In this document: piece by piece, positions 14,147 through 29,361 of the stretch
Layout: each line of letters opens with the position of its first letter
Numbering within the stretch: the first letter of the stretch is position 1
Assembly: GCF_050947335.1 (NCBI RefSeq)
Contig: NW_027473343.1
Coordinates: forward strand, 992,001-1,056,000
Length of the DNA stretch: 64,000 bases
Reading direction: 5' to 3'
Origin: Megachile rotundata
Lineage: Eukaryota; Arthropoda; Insecta; Hymenoptera; Megachilidae
Notes under the pieces: generated by a model
Seen by the model: only the letters and a program-made list of their open reading frames with translations
Database searches by the model: none
What the model was told of the DNA's origin: nothing
Position numbers and translations under genes: made by a program

Positions 14147-14917
14147 AAATCACAATCATACAATCAATATCATACAATCACAATCATACAATCACAATCA
14201 TGCAAACACAATCATACAATCACAATCATACTATCACAATCATACAATCACAATCATACAATCACAATCATACATTCAAAGTCATGCAATCACAATCATA
14301 CAATCACAATCATGCAATCACAATCGTACAATCACAATCGTACAATCACAATTGCACAATCACAATCGCACAACCACAATCATACAATCACAGTCATACA
14401 ATCACAATCATACAATCACAATCATACTATCACAATCATACAATCACAATCATACAATCACAATCATACAATCAATATCATACAATCACAATCATACAAT
14501 CACAATCATGCAATCACAATCATACAATCGCTTTCATACAATCGCAATCATACAATCACAATCATACAATCACAATCGTACAATCACAATCATACAATCA
14601 CAATCATACAATCACAATACATACAATCACAAAAATACAATCATAATCATACAATCACAATCATACGATCACAATCATACTATCACAATCATACAATCAC
14701 AATCATACAATCACAATCATACATTCAAAGTCATGCAATCACAATCATACAATCACAATCATGCAATGACAATCGTACAATCACAATCGTACAATCACAA
14801 TCGCACGATCACAATCGCACAATCACAGTCATACAATCACAGTCATACAATCACAATCATACAATCACAATCATACTATCACAATCATACAGTCACAATC
14901 ATACAATCATAATCATA
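14147..14917 (+). repeat. 771-bp tandem duplication, left copy
   Basis: It runs from the TAAAATCAC variant at 14,146 to the same variant at 14,917. It contains an ATGCAAAC unit (14,211), an ATTGCAC variant (about 14,353), a CGCTTTC unit and one 15-bp unit (CAATACATAC near 14,617). Length is 55 units plus 1 bp, the extra base coming from that 15-bp unit. Confidence 0.9.
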
Positions 14918-15688
14918 AAATCACAATCATACAATCAATATCATACAATCACAATCATACAATCACAATCATGCAAACACAATCATACAATCACAATCAT
15001 ACTATCACAATCATACAATCACAATCATACAATCACAATCATACATTCAAAGTCATGCAATCACAATCATACAATCACAATCATGCAATCACAATCGTAC
15101 AATCACAATCGTACAATCACAATTGCACAATCACAATCGCACAACCACAATCATACAATCACAGTCATACAATCACAATCATACAATCACAATCATACTA
15201 TCACAATCATACAATCACAATCATACAATCACAATCATACAATCAATATCATACAATCACAATCATACAATCACAATCATGCAATCACAATCATACAATC
15301 GCTTTCATACAATCGCAATCATACAATCACAATCATACAATCACAATCGTACAATCACAATCATACAATCACAATCATACAATCACAATACATACAATCA
15401 CAAAAATACAATCATAATCATACAATCACAATCATACGATCACAATCATACTATCACAATCATACAATCACAATCATACAATCACAATCATACATTCAAA
15501 GTCATGCAATCACAATCATACAATCACAATCATGCAATGACAATCGTACAATCACAATCGTACAATCACAATCGCACGATCACAATCGCACAATCACAGT
15601 CATACAATCACAGTCATACAATCACAATCATACAATCACAATCATACTATCACAATCATACAGTCACAATCATACAATCATAATCATA
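14918..15688 (+). repeat. 771-bp tandem duplication, right copy
   Basis: It repeats the left copy at +771 bp; all landmarks I compared coincide (14352/15123, 14733/15504). It also matches about 4.64-5.36 kb at +10,332, so the doubling arose in a segment that exists singly elsewhere. The near identity of the two copies suggests a recent event, which is inference. Confidence 0.88.
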
Positions 15689-18108
15689 CAATCACAATCA
15701 TACAATCATAATCATACAATCACAATCATACAATCGCAATCATACAATCACAATCATACAATCACAATCATACTATCGCAATCATACAATCACAATCATA
15801 CAATCACAATCATGCAATCACAATCATACAATCGCAATCTTACAATCACAATCATACAATCACAATCATACAATCACAATCATACAATCACAATCATACA
15901 ATCACAAAAATACAATCATAATCATACAATCACAATCATACAATCGCAATCATACAATCACAATCATACTATCACAATCATACAATCACAATCATACAAT
16001 CACAATCATACATTCAAAGTCATGCAATCACAATCATACAATCACAATCATGCAATCACAATCATACAATCGCTTTCATACAATCGCAATCATACAATCA
16101 CAATCATACAATCACAATCGTACAATCACAATCATACAATCACAATCATACAATCACAATCATACAATCACAAAAATACAATCATAATCATACAACCACA
16201 ATCATACTATCGCAATCATACAATCGCAATCATACCATCACAATCATACAGTCACAACCATACAATCATAATCATACAATCACAATCATACAATCATAAT
16301 CATACAATCACAATCATACAATCGCAATCATACAATCACAATCATACAATCGCAATCATACTATCGCAATCATACAATCACAATCATACAATCACAATCA
16401 TACAATCACAATCATGCAATCACAATCATACAATCGCTTTCATACAATCGCAATCATACAATCACAATCATACAATCACAATCGTACAATCACAATCATA
16501 CAATCACAATCATACAATCACAATCATACAATCACAAAAATACAATCATAATCATACAATCACAATCATACGATCGCAATCATACAATCACAATCATACC
16601 ATCACAATCATACAATCACAATCATACAATCATAATCATACAATTACAATCATACATCACAATCATACAATCACAATCATACAATCGCAATCATACAACT
16701 ACCATCACCCAAATACAATCATACAATCACAATCATACAATCACAATCGTACAATCACAATCATACAATCACAATAATACAATCACAATCATACTATCAC
16801 AATCATACTATCGCAATCATACAATCGCAATCATACCATCACAATCATACAGTCACAACCATACAATCATAATCGTACAATCACAATCGCACAATCACAA
16901 TCATACAATCACAGTCATACGATCACAATCATACAATCACAATCATACTATCACAATCATACAATCACAATCATACAATCACAATCATACAATCAATATC
17001 ATACAATCACAATCATACAATCACAATCATGCAATCACAATCATACAATCGCTTTCATACAATCGCAATCATACAATCACAATCATACAATCACAATCAT
17101 ACAATCACAGACATACAATCACAATCTTACAATCACAATCATACAATCACAATCATACAGTCACAATCATACAATCACAATCACACAATCACAATCATAC
17201 TATCGCAATCATACAATCGCAATCATACCATCACAATCATACAGTCACAACCATACAATCATAATCATACAATCACAATCATACAATCATAATCATACAA
17301 TCGCAATCATACAATCGCAATCATACAATCACAATCATACAATCACAATAATACTATCGCAATCATACAATCACAATCATACAATCACAATCATACAATC
17401 ACAATCATACAATTACAATCATACAATCACAATCATACAATCACAATCATACAATCACAATCACACAATCACAATCATACAATCACAATCATACAATCAC
17501 AATCATACAATCACAATCATACAATCACAATCATACAATCACAATCATACAATCACAATCATGCAATCACAATCATACAATCACAATCATACAATCGCAA
17601 TCCTACAATTACAATCTCCAAAATACAATCTCCCAAATACAATCATACAATCACAATCATACAATCATAATCATACAATCACAATCATACAATCACAATC
17701 ATACAATCACAACCATACAATCACAATCTTACAATCACAATCATACTATCACAATCATACAATCACAATCATACAATCACAATCATACTATCACAATCAT
17801 ACAATCACAATCATACAATCACAATCATACAATCACAGTCATACAATCACAATCCTACAATCACTATCATACTATCACAATCATACAATCACAATCATAC
17901 AATCACAATCATACAATCACAATCATACATACAAAATCATGCAATCTCAATCATACAATCACAAACATGCAATCACAATCATACAATCATAATCATACAA
18001 TGACAATCATACAATCATAATCATACAATCACAATCATACAATCACAATCATACAATCACAATCATACAATCACAATCATACAATCACAATCATACAATC
18101 ACAATCAT
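15689..18108 (+). repeat. E tail and bridge, second occurrence
   Basis: This is collinear with 5.36-7.58 kb. The offset is 10,332 bp at the left and 10,556 bp from about 6.47/17.03 kb on. The 224-bp (16-unit) difference lies around 16.2-16.45 kb, where this copy keeps a TACCATC/CAGTC block that the first lacks. Cassettes: CTACCATC at 16699 and TCCAAAATAC at 17617. Confidence 0.82.
17415..17562 (+). repeat. 148-bp run with one substitution
   Basis: Same flanks and length as the 6,859 run, but with a T to C change at 17,464 (CACACAATC). This is the only run of the 148-bp class that is not perfect. Confidence 0.9.
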
Positions 18109-20150
18109 ACATACAAAATCATGCAATCTCAATCATACAATCACAAACATGCAATCACAATCATACAATCATAATCATACAATGACAATCATACAATCAT
18201 AATCATACAATCACAATCTTACAATCACAATCATACTATCACAATCATACTATCACAATCATACAATCACAATCGCACAATCACAATCATACAATCACAG
18301 TCTTACAATCACAATCATACAATCACAATCATACGAACGCAATCATACAATCACAATCATACCATCACAATCATACAATCACAATCATACAATCATAATC
18401 ATACAATTACAATCATACATCACAATCATACAATCACAATCATACAATCGCAATCATACAACTACAATCTCCCAAATACAATCTCCCAAATACAATCATA
18501 CAATCACAATCATACAATCACAAACATACAATCACAATCATACTATCACAATCATACAAACACAATCATACAATCACAATCATACAATCACAATCATACA
18601 ATCACAATCATACAATCACAATCATACAACCACAATCAGACAATCACAATCATACAATGACAATCATACAATCACAGTCATATAATCACAGTCATACAAT
18701 CACAATCATACTATCACTATCATACAATCACAATCATACAATCACAGTCATACAATCGCAATCATACAATCACAATCATACCATCACAATCATACAATCA
18801 CAGTCATACAATCGCAATCATACAATCACAATCATACAATCACAATCATACAGTCACAATCATACAATCACAATCATACAATCACAGTCATTCTATCGCA
18901 ATCATACAATCACAATCATACCATCGCAATCATACGATCACAATCATACAATCACAATCATACAATCACAACCATACAATCACAATCATACAAACACAAT
19001 CATACAGTCACAATCATACAATCACAATCATACAATCGCAAGCATACAATCACAATCATACAATCACAATCATACAATCGCGAACATACAATTACAATCT
19101 CCCAAATACAATCATACAATCACAATCATGCAATCACAATCATACAATCACAATCATACAATCGCAACCATACAATCACAATCATACTATCACAATCATA
19201 AAATCACAATCATGCAATCACAATCATACAATCATAATCAGACAATGACAATCATACAATCACAATCATACAATCACAATCATACTATCGCAATCTTACA
19301 ATCACAATCATACTATCCCAATCAAACAATCATAATCATACTATCACAATCATACAATCACAATCATACAATCACAATCATACAATCACAATCATACAAT
19401 CACAATCATACATGCAAAATCATGCAATCTCAATCATACAATCACAATCATGCCATCACAATCATACAATCATAATCATACAATGACAATCAACCAATCA
19501 TAATCATACAATCACAATCATACAATCACAATCATACAGTCACAATCGTACAATCACAATCGCACAATCACAATCATACTATCACAGTCATACAATCACA
19601 ATCATACAATCACAATCATACTAACACAATCATACAATCACAATCATACAATCACAATCATACCATCACAGTCATTCAATCATAATCATACAATCACAAT
19701 CACACAATCACAATCGTACAATCACAATCGTACAATCACAATCGCACAACCACAATCATACAATCACAGTCATACAATCACAATCATACAATCACAATCA
19801 TACTATCACAATCATACAATCACAATCATACAATCACAATCATACAATCACAATCATACAATCACAGTCATACAATCACAATCATACAATCACAATCATA
19901 CAATCACAAACATACAATCACAATCATACAAACACAATCATACTATCGCAATCATACAATCGCAATCATACAACCACAATCAGACAATCACAATCATACA
20001 ATCACAATCATACAATCACAATCATACAATCTCAATCATACAATCACAATCATACTATCACAATCATACAATCGCAATCATACAATCACAATCATACAAT
20101 CAATATCGTACAATCACAATCATACAATCACAATCATACAATCACAATCA
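18109..20150 (+). repeat. Higher-order module B, third copy
   Basis: It starts at the ATACATACAAAATC landmark (ATG 18121) and aligns with 9,385-11,400, the offset rising from 8,723 to 8,751 bp (two units gained). The doublet cassette is at 18462. The unit at 18,383 reads ATACAATCATAATC where the first two copies have ATGCAATCAAAATC. The AAACACAATC/AACCACAATCAGAC tail is present. Confidence 0.85.
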
Positions 20151-20440
20151 TACATACAAAATCATGAAATCTCAATCATACAATCACAAAAATACAATCA
20201 TAATCATACAATCACAATCATACAATCGCAATCATACAATCACAATCATACTATCACAATCATACAATCACAATCATACAATCACAATCATACATTCAAA
20301 GTCATGCAATCTCAATCATACAATCACAATCATGCAATCACAATCGTACAATCACAATCGTACAATCACAATCATACAATCACAATCATACAATCACAAT
20401 CGTACAATGACAAACATACAATCACAATCATACAATCACA
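20151..20440 (+). repeat. Head of higher-order module C, third copy
   Basis: It starts at the ATACATACAAAATC-ATGAAATC landmark (ATG 20164), 6,818 bp after that at 13346. It runs on past 20,441 into the next annotated block, which begins inside module C. This shows that the tandem event at 20.44 kb picked a start point within C and not at a module edge. Confidence 0.8.
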
Positions 20441-23400
20441 ATCATACAATCACAATCATACAATCACAAAAATACAATCATAATCATACAATCACAATCA
20501 TACAATCACAATCATACTATCACAATCATACAAACACAATCATACAATCACAATCATACAATCACAATCATACAATCACAGTCATACAATCACAATCTTA
20601 CAATCACAATCATACAATCACAATCATACAATCACAATCATACAATCGCAGTCATACAATCACAATCTTACAATCACAATCATACAATCACAATCATACA
20701 ATCACAGTCATACAATTACAGTCATACAATCACAATCTTACAATCACAATCATACATTCAAAATCATGCAATCACAATCATACAATCACAATCATACATT
20801 CAAAGTCATGCAATCACAATCATACAATCACAGTCATACAATCACAGTCATTCAATCACAATCATACTATCACAATCATAAAATCACAATCATACAATCA
20901 CAATCATACAATCAATATCATACAATCTCAATCATACAATCACAATCATGCAATCACAATCATACAATCGCATTCATACTATCGCAATCATACAATCACA
21001 ATCATACAATCACAATCGTACAACCACAATCATACAATCACAATCATACAATCACAATCATACAATCACAATCATACAATCACAAAAATACAATCATAAT
21101 CATACAATCACAATCATACAATCGCAATCATTCAATCACAATCATACAATCATAATCATACAATCACAATCATACGATCGCAATCATACAATCACAATCA
21201 TACCATCACAATCATACAATCACAATCATACAATCATAATCATACAATTACAATCATACATCACAATCATACAATCACAATCATACAATCACAATCATTC
21301 TATCGCAATCATACAATCACAATCATACCATCACAATCATACAATCACAACCATACAATCATAATCATACAATCACAATGATACAATCACAATCATACAA
21401 TCACAAAAATACAATCATAATCATACAATCACAATCATACAATCGCAATCATACAATCACAATCATACTATCACAATCATACAATCACAATCATACAATC
21501 ACAATCATACATTCAAAGTCATGCAATCACAATCATACAATCACAATCATACAATCAATATCATACAATCACAATCATACAATCACAATCATGCATCACA
21601 ATCATACAATCACAATCATACTATGACAATCATACAATCACAATCATACAATCACAATCATACATTCAAAGTCATGCAATCACAATCATACAATCACAAT
21701 CGTGCAATCACAATCGTGCAATCACAATCGTACAATCACAATCGCACAATCACAATCGCACAATCACAATCATACAATCACAGTCATACAATCACAATCA
21801 TACATTCACAATCATACTATCACAATCATACAATCACAATCATACAATCACAATCATACAATCACAATCATACAATCACAAAAATACAATCATAATCATA
21901 CAACCACAATCATACTATCGCAATCATACAATCGCAATCATACCATCACAATCATACAGTCACAACCATACAATCATAATCATACAATCACAATCATACA
22001 ATCATAATCATACAATCACAATCATACAATCGCAATCATACAATCACAATCATACAATCACAATCATACTATCGCAATCATACAATCACAATCATACAAT
22101 CACAATCATACAATCACAATCATGCAATCACAATCATGCAATCACAATCATGCAATCACAATCATACAATCGCTTTCATACAATCGCAATCATACAATCA
22201 CAATCATACAATCACAATCGTACAATCACAATCATACAATCACAATCATACGATCGCAATCATACAATCACAATCATACCAGCACAATCATACAATCACA
22301 ATCATACAATCAGAATCATACAATTACAATCATACATCACAATCATACAATCACAATCATACAATCGCAATCATACAACTACCATCACCCAAATACAATC
22401 ATACAATCACAATCATACAATCACAATCGTACAATCACAATCATACAATCACAATCATACAATCACAATCATACTATCACAATCATACTATCGCAATCAT
22501 ACAATCGCAATCATACCATCACAATCATACAGTCACAACCATACAATCATAATCGTACAATCACAATCGCACAATCACAATCGCACAATCACAATCATAC
22601 AATCACAGTCATACAATCACAATCATACAATCACAATCATACTATCACAATCATACAATCACAATCATACAATCACAATCATACAATCAATATCATACAA
22701 TCACAATCATACAATCACAATCATGCAATCACAATCATACAATCGCTTTCATACAATCGCAATCATACAATCACAATCATACAATCACAATCATACAATC
22801 ACAGACATACAATCACAATCTTACAATCACAATCATACAATCACAATCATACAGTCACAATCATACAATCACAATCACACAATCACAATCATACTATCGC
22901 AATCATACAATCGCAATCATACCATCACAATCATACAGTCACAACCATACAATCATAATCATACAATCACAATCATACAATCATAATCATACAATCGCAA
23001 TCATACAATCGCAATCATACAATCACAATCATACAATCACAATCATACTATCGCAATCATACAATCACAATCATACAATCACAATCATACAATCACAATC
23101 ATACAATTACAATCATACAATCACAATCATACAATCACAATCATACAATCACAATCATACAATCACAATCATACAATCACAATCATACAATCACAATCAT
23201 ACAATCACAATCATACAATCACAATCATACAATCACAGTCATACAATCACAGTCATACAATCGCAATCCTACAATTACAATCTCCAAAATACAATCTCCC
23301 AAATACAATCATACAATCACAATCATACAATCATAATCATACAATTACAATCATACATCACAATCATACAATCACAATCATACAATCGCAATCATACAAC

Positions 23401-24439
23401 TACCATCACCCAAATACAATCATACAATCACAATCATGCAATCACAATCATACAATCACAATCATACAATCACAATCATACCATCACAATCATACAATCA
23501 CAACCATACAATCATAATCATACAATCACAATGATACAATCACAATCATACAATCACAAAAATACAATCATAATCATACAATCACAATCATACAATCGCA
23601 ATCATACAATCACAATCATACTATCACAATCATACAATCACAATCATACAATCACAATCATACATTCAAAGTCATGCAATCACAATCATACAATCACAAT
23701 CATACAATCAATATCATACAATCATAATCATACAATCACAATCATGCATCACAATCATACAATCACAATCATACTATCACAATCATACAATCACAATCAT
23801 ACAATCACAATCATACATTCAAAGTCATGCAATCACAATCATACAATCACAATCGTGCAATCACAATCGTGCAATCACAATCGTACAATCACAATCGCAC
23901 AATCACAATCGCACAATCACAATCATACAATCACAGTCATACAATCACAATCATACATTCACAATCATACTATCACAATCATACAATCACAATCATACAA
24001 TCACAATCATACAATCACAATCATACAATCACAAAAATACAATCATAATCATACAACCACAATCATACTATCGCAATCATACAATCGCAATCATACCATC
24101 ACAATCATACAGTCACAACCATACAATCATAATCATACAATCACAATCATACAATCATAATCATACAATCACAATCATACAATCGCAATCATACAATCAC
24201 AATCATACAATCACAATCATACTATCGCAATCATACAATCACAATCATACAATCACAATCATACAATCACAATCATGCAATCACAATCATGCAATCACAA
24301 TCATGCAATCACAATCATACAATCGCTTTCATACAATCGCAATCATACAATCACAATCATACAATCACAATCGTACAATCACAATCATACAATCACAATC
24401 ATACGATCGCAATCATACAATCACAATCATACCAGCACA
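20441..24439 (+). repeat. ~4.0-kb tandem pair, copy 1 (3,999 bp)
   Basis: Landmarks at 20766, 20948, 21378, 21521, 22122 and 22136 recur at exactly +3,999 bp. The block holds the rest of C followed by two D-type stretches whose starts are marked by ACAATGATAC near 21,377 and 23,530. Differences from copy 2 are few: G for A at about 20,645, CAATC for CAGTC just after the CCAGCAC unit, and a CATAATC stop-bearing unit near 23,719 that copy 2 lacks. Confidence 0.92.
23109..23237 (+). repeat. Perfect 14-bp run, 129 bp
   Basis: Flanks are the same as in the 115-bp class (ATTAC left, CAGTC right) but it is one unit longer. Its tandem partner at 27,108-27,222 has 115 bp; this accounts for the 3,999 versus 3,985 bp offset. 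Confidence 0.92.
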
Positions 24440-27400
24440 ATCATACAATCACAATCATACAATCACAAAAATACAATCATAATCATACAATCACAATCAT
24501 ACAATCACAATCATACTATCACAATCATACAAACACAATCATACAATCACAATCATACAATCACAATCATACAATCACAGTCATACAATCACAATCTTAC
24601 AATCACAATCATACAATCACAATCATACAATCACAATCATACAATCACAGTCATACAATCACAATCTTACAATCACAATCATACAATCACAATCATACAA
24701 TCACAGTCATACAATTACAGTCATACAATCACAATCTTACAATCACAATCATACATTCAAAATCATGCAATCACAATCATACAATCACAATCATACATTC
24801 AAAGTCATGCAATCACAATCATACAATCACAGTCATACAATCACAGTCATTCAATCACAATCATACTATCACAATCATAAAATCACAATCATACAATCAC
24901 AATCATACAATCAATATCATACAATCTCAATCATACAATCACAATCATGCAATCACAATCATACAATCGCATTCATACTATCGCAATCATACAATCACAA
25001 TCATACAATCACAATCGTACAACCACAATCATACAATCACAATCATACAATCACAATCATACAATCACAATCATACAATCACAAAAATACAATCATAATC
25101 ATACAATCACAATCATACAATCGCAATCATTCAATCACAATCATACAATCATAATCATACAATCACAATCATACGATCGCAATCATACAATCACAATCAT
25201 ACCATCACAATCATACAATCACAATCATACAATCATAATCATACAATTACAATCATACATCACAATCATACAATCACAATCATACAATCACAATCATTCT
25301 ATCGCAATCATACAATCACAATCATACCATCACAATCATACAATCACAACCATACAATCATAATCATACAATCACAATGATACAATCACAATCATACAAT
25401 CACAAAAATACAATCATAATCATACAATCACAATCATACAATCGCAATCATACAATCACAATCATACTATCACAATCATACAATCACAATCATACAATCA
25501 CAATCATACATTCAAAGTCATGCAATCACAATCATACAATCACAATCATACAATCAATATCATACAATCACAATCATACAATCACAATCATGCATCACAA
25601 TCATACAATCACAATCATACTATGACAATCATACAATCACAATCATACAATCACAATCATACATTCAAAGTCATGCAATCACAATCATACAATCACAATC
25701 GTGCAATCACAATCGTGCAATCACAATCGTACAATCACAATCGCACAATCACAATCGCACAATCACAATCATACAATCACAGTCATACAATCACAATCAT
25801 ACATTCACAATCATACTATCACAATCATACAATCACAATCATACAATCACAATCATACAATCACAATCATACAATCACAAAAATACAATCATAATCATAC
25901 AACCACAATCATACTATCGCAATCATACAATCGCAATCATACCATCACAATCATACAGTCACAACCATACAATCATAATCATACAATCACAATCATACAA
26001 TCATAATCATACAATCACAATCATACAATCGCAATCATACAATCACAATCATACAATCACAATCATACTATCGCAATCATACAATCACAATCATACAATC
26101 ACAATCATACAATCACAATCATGCAATCACAATCATGCAATCACAATCATGCAATCACAATCATACAATCGCTTTCATACAATCGCAATCATACAATCAC
26201 AATCATACAATCACAATCGTACAATCACAATCATACAATCACAATCATACGATCGCAATCATACAATCACAATCATACCAGCACAATCATACAGTCACAA
26301 TCATACAATCAGAATCATACAATTACAATCATACATCACAATCATACAATCACAATCATACAATCGCAATCATACAACTACCATCACCCAAATACAATCA
26401 TACAATCACAATCATACAATCACAATCGTACAATCACAATCATACAATCACAATCATACAATCACAATCATACTATCACAATCATACTATCGCAATCATA
26501 CAATCGCAATCATACCATCACAATCATACAGTCACAACCATACAATCATAATCGTACAATCACAATCGCACAATCACAATCGCACAATCACAATCATACA
26601 ATCACAGTCATACAATCACAATCATACAATCACAATCATACTATCACAATCATACAATCACAATCATACAATCACAATCATACAATCAATATCATACAAT
26701 CACAATCATACAATCACAATCATGCAATCACAATCATACAATCGCTTTCATACAATCGCAATCATACAATCACAATCATACAATCACAATCATACAATCA
26801 CAGACATACAATCACAATCTTACAATCACAATCATACAATCACAATCATACAGTCACAATCATACAATCACAATCACACAATCACAATCATACTATCGCA
26901 ATCATACAATCGCAATCATACCATCACAATCATACAGTCACAACCATACAATCATAATCATACAATCACAATCATACAATCATAATCATACAATCGCAAT
27001 CATACAATCGCAATCATACAATCACAATCATACAATCACAATCATACTATCGCAATCATACAATCACAATCATACAATCACAATCATACAATCACAATCA
27101 TACAATTACAATCATACAATCACAATCATACAATCACAATCATACAATCACAATCATACAATCACAATCATACAATCACAATCATACAATCACAATCATA
27201 CAATCACAATCATACAATCACAGTCATACAATCACAGTCATACAATCGCAATCCTACAATTACAATCTCCAAAATACAATCTCCCAAATACAATCATACA
27301 ATCACAATCATACAATCATAATCATACAATTACAATCATACATCACAATCATACAATCACAATCATACAATCGCAATCATACAACTACCATCACCCAAAT

Positions 27401-28424
27401 ACAATCATACAATCACAATCATGCAATCACAATCATACAATCACAATCATACAATCACAATCATACCATCACAATCATACAATCACAACCATACAATCAT
27501 AATCATACAATCACAATGATACAATCACAATCATACAATCACAAAAATACAATCATAATCATACAATCACAATCATACAATCGCAATCATACAATCACAA
27601 TCATACTATCACAATCATACAATCACAATCATACAATCACAATCATACATTCAAAGTCATGCAATCACAATCATACAATCACAATCATACAATCAATATC
27701 ATACAATCACAATCATACAATCACAATCATGCATCACAATCATACAATCACAATCATACTATCACAATCATACAATCACAATCATACAATCACAATCATA
27801 CATTCAAAGTCATGCAATCACAATCATACAATCACAATCGTGCAATCACAATCGTGCAATCACAATCGTACAATCACAATCGCACAATCACAATCGCACA
27901 ATCACAATCATACAATCACAGTCATACAATCACAATCATACATTCACAATCATACTATCACAATCATACAATCACAATCATACAATCACAATCATACAAT
28001 CACAATCATACAATCACAAAAATACAATCATAATCATACAACCACAATCATACTATCGCAATCATACAATCGCAATCATACCATCACAATCATACAGTCA
28101 CAACCATACAATCATAATCATACAATCACAATCATACAATCATAATCATACAATCACAATCATACAATCGCAATCATACAATCACAATCATACAATCACA
28201 ATCATACTATCGCAATCATACAATCACAATCATACAATCACAATCATACAATCACAATCATGCAATCACAATCATGCAATCACAATCATGCAATCACAAT
28301 CATACAATCGCTTTCATACAATCGCAATCATACAATCACAATCATACAATCACAATCGTACAATCACAATCATACAATCACAATCATACGATCGCAATCA
28401 TACAATCACAATCATACCAGCACA
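24440..28424 (+). repeat. ~4.0-kb tandem pair, copy 2 (3,985 bp)
   Basis: It repeats copy 1 at +3,999 bp to about 27.1 kb and +3,985 bp after it. The single lost unit is in the perfect run (129 bp in copy 1, 115 bp here). The junction near 24,440 joins a CCAGCACAATC unit of D to a mid-C sequence. At the far end (about 28,425) CCAGCACAATC runs into its normal D continuation, so copying stopped at the matching place. Confidence 0.92.
27108..27222 (+). repeat. Perfect 14-bp run, 115 bp
   Basis: Partner of 23,109-23,237, exactly one unit shorter, with identical flanking variants. Confidence 0.92.
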
Positions 28425-29246
28425 ATCATACAATCACAATCATACAATCAGAATCATACAATTACAATCATACATCACAATCATACAATCACAATCATAC
28501 AATCGCAATCATACAACTACCATCACCCAAATACAATCATACAATCACAATCATACAATCACAATCGTACAATCACAATCATACAATCACAATCATACAA
28601 TCACAATCATACTATCACAATCATACTATCGCAATCATACAATCGCAATCATACCATCACAATCATACAGTCACAACCATACAATCATAATCGTACAATC
28701 ACAATCGCACAATCACAATCGCACAATCACAATCATACAATCACAGTCATACAATCACAATCATACAATCACAATCATACTATCACAATCATACAATCAC
28801 AATCATACAATCACAATCATACAATCAATATCATACAATCACAATCATACAATCACAATCATGCAATCACAATCATACAATCGCTTTCATACAATCGCAA
28901 TCATACAATCACAATCATACAATCACAATCATACAATCACAGACATACAATCACAATCTTACAATCACAATCATACAATCACAATCATACAGTCACAATC
29001 ATACAATCACAATCACACAATCACAATCATACTATCGCAATCATACAATCGCAATCATACCATCACAATCATACAGTCACAACCATACAATCATAATCAT
29101 ACAATCACAATCATACAATCATAATCATACAATCGCAATCATACAATCGCAATCATACAATCACAATCATACAATCACAATCATACTATCGCAATCATAC
29201 AATCACAATCATACAATCACAATCATACAATCACAATCATACAATT

Positions 29247-29361
29247 ACAATCATACAATCACAATCATACAATCACAATCATACAATCACAATCATACAA
29301 TCACAATCATACAATCACAATCATACAATCACAATCATACAATCACAATCATACAATCACA
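29247..29361 (+). repeat. Perfect 14-bp run, 115 bp
   Basis: Bounded by ATTACAATC on the left and CAGTC on the right; partner at 35,264-35,378 in the 6.0-kb tandem pair. Confidence 0.92.

Noticed and set aside
14018..16777. Open frame of about 919 codons, and dozens of other plus-strand open frames of 70-560 codons.
   Set aside because: All encode only the satellite peptide, appear in all three plus frames at once, begin at chance ATGCAATC variants and mostly end at the variant unit ATACAATCATAATC. Indels between copies do not respect triplets. There is no domain, signal peptide or codon bias distinct from the repeat.
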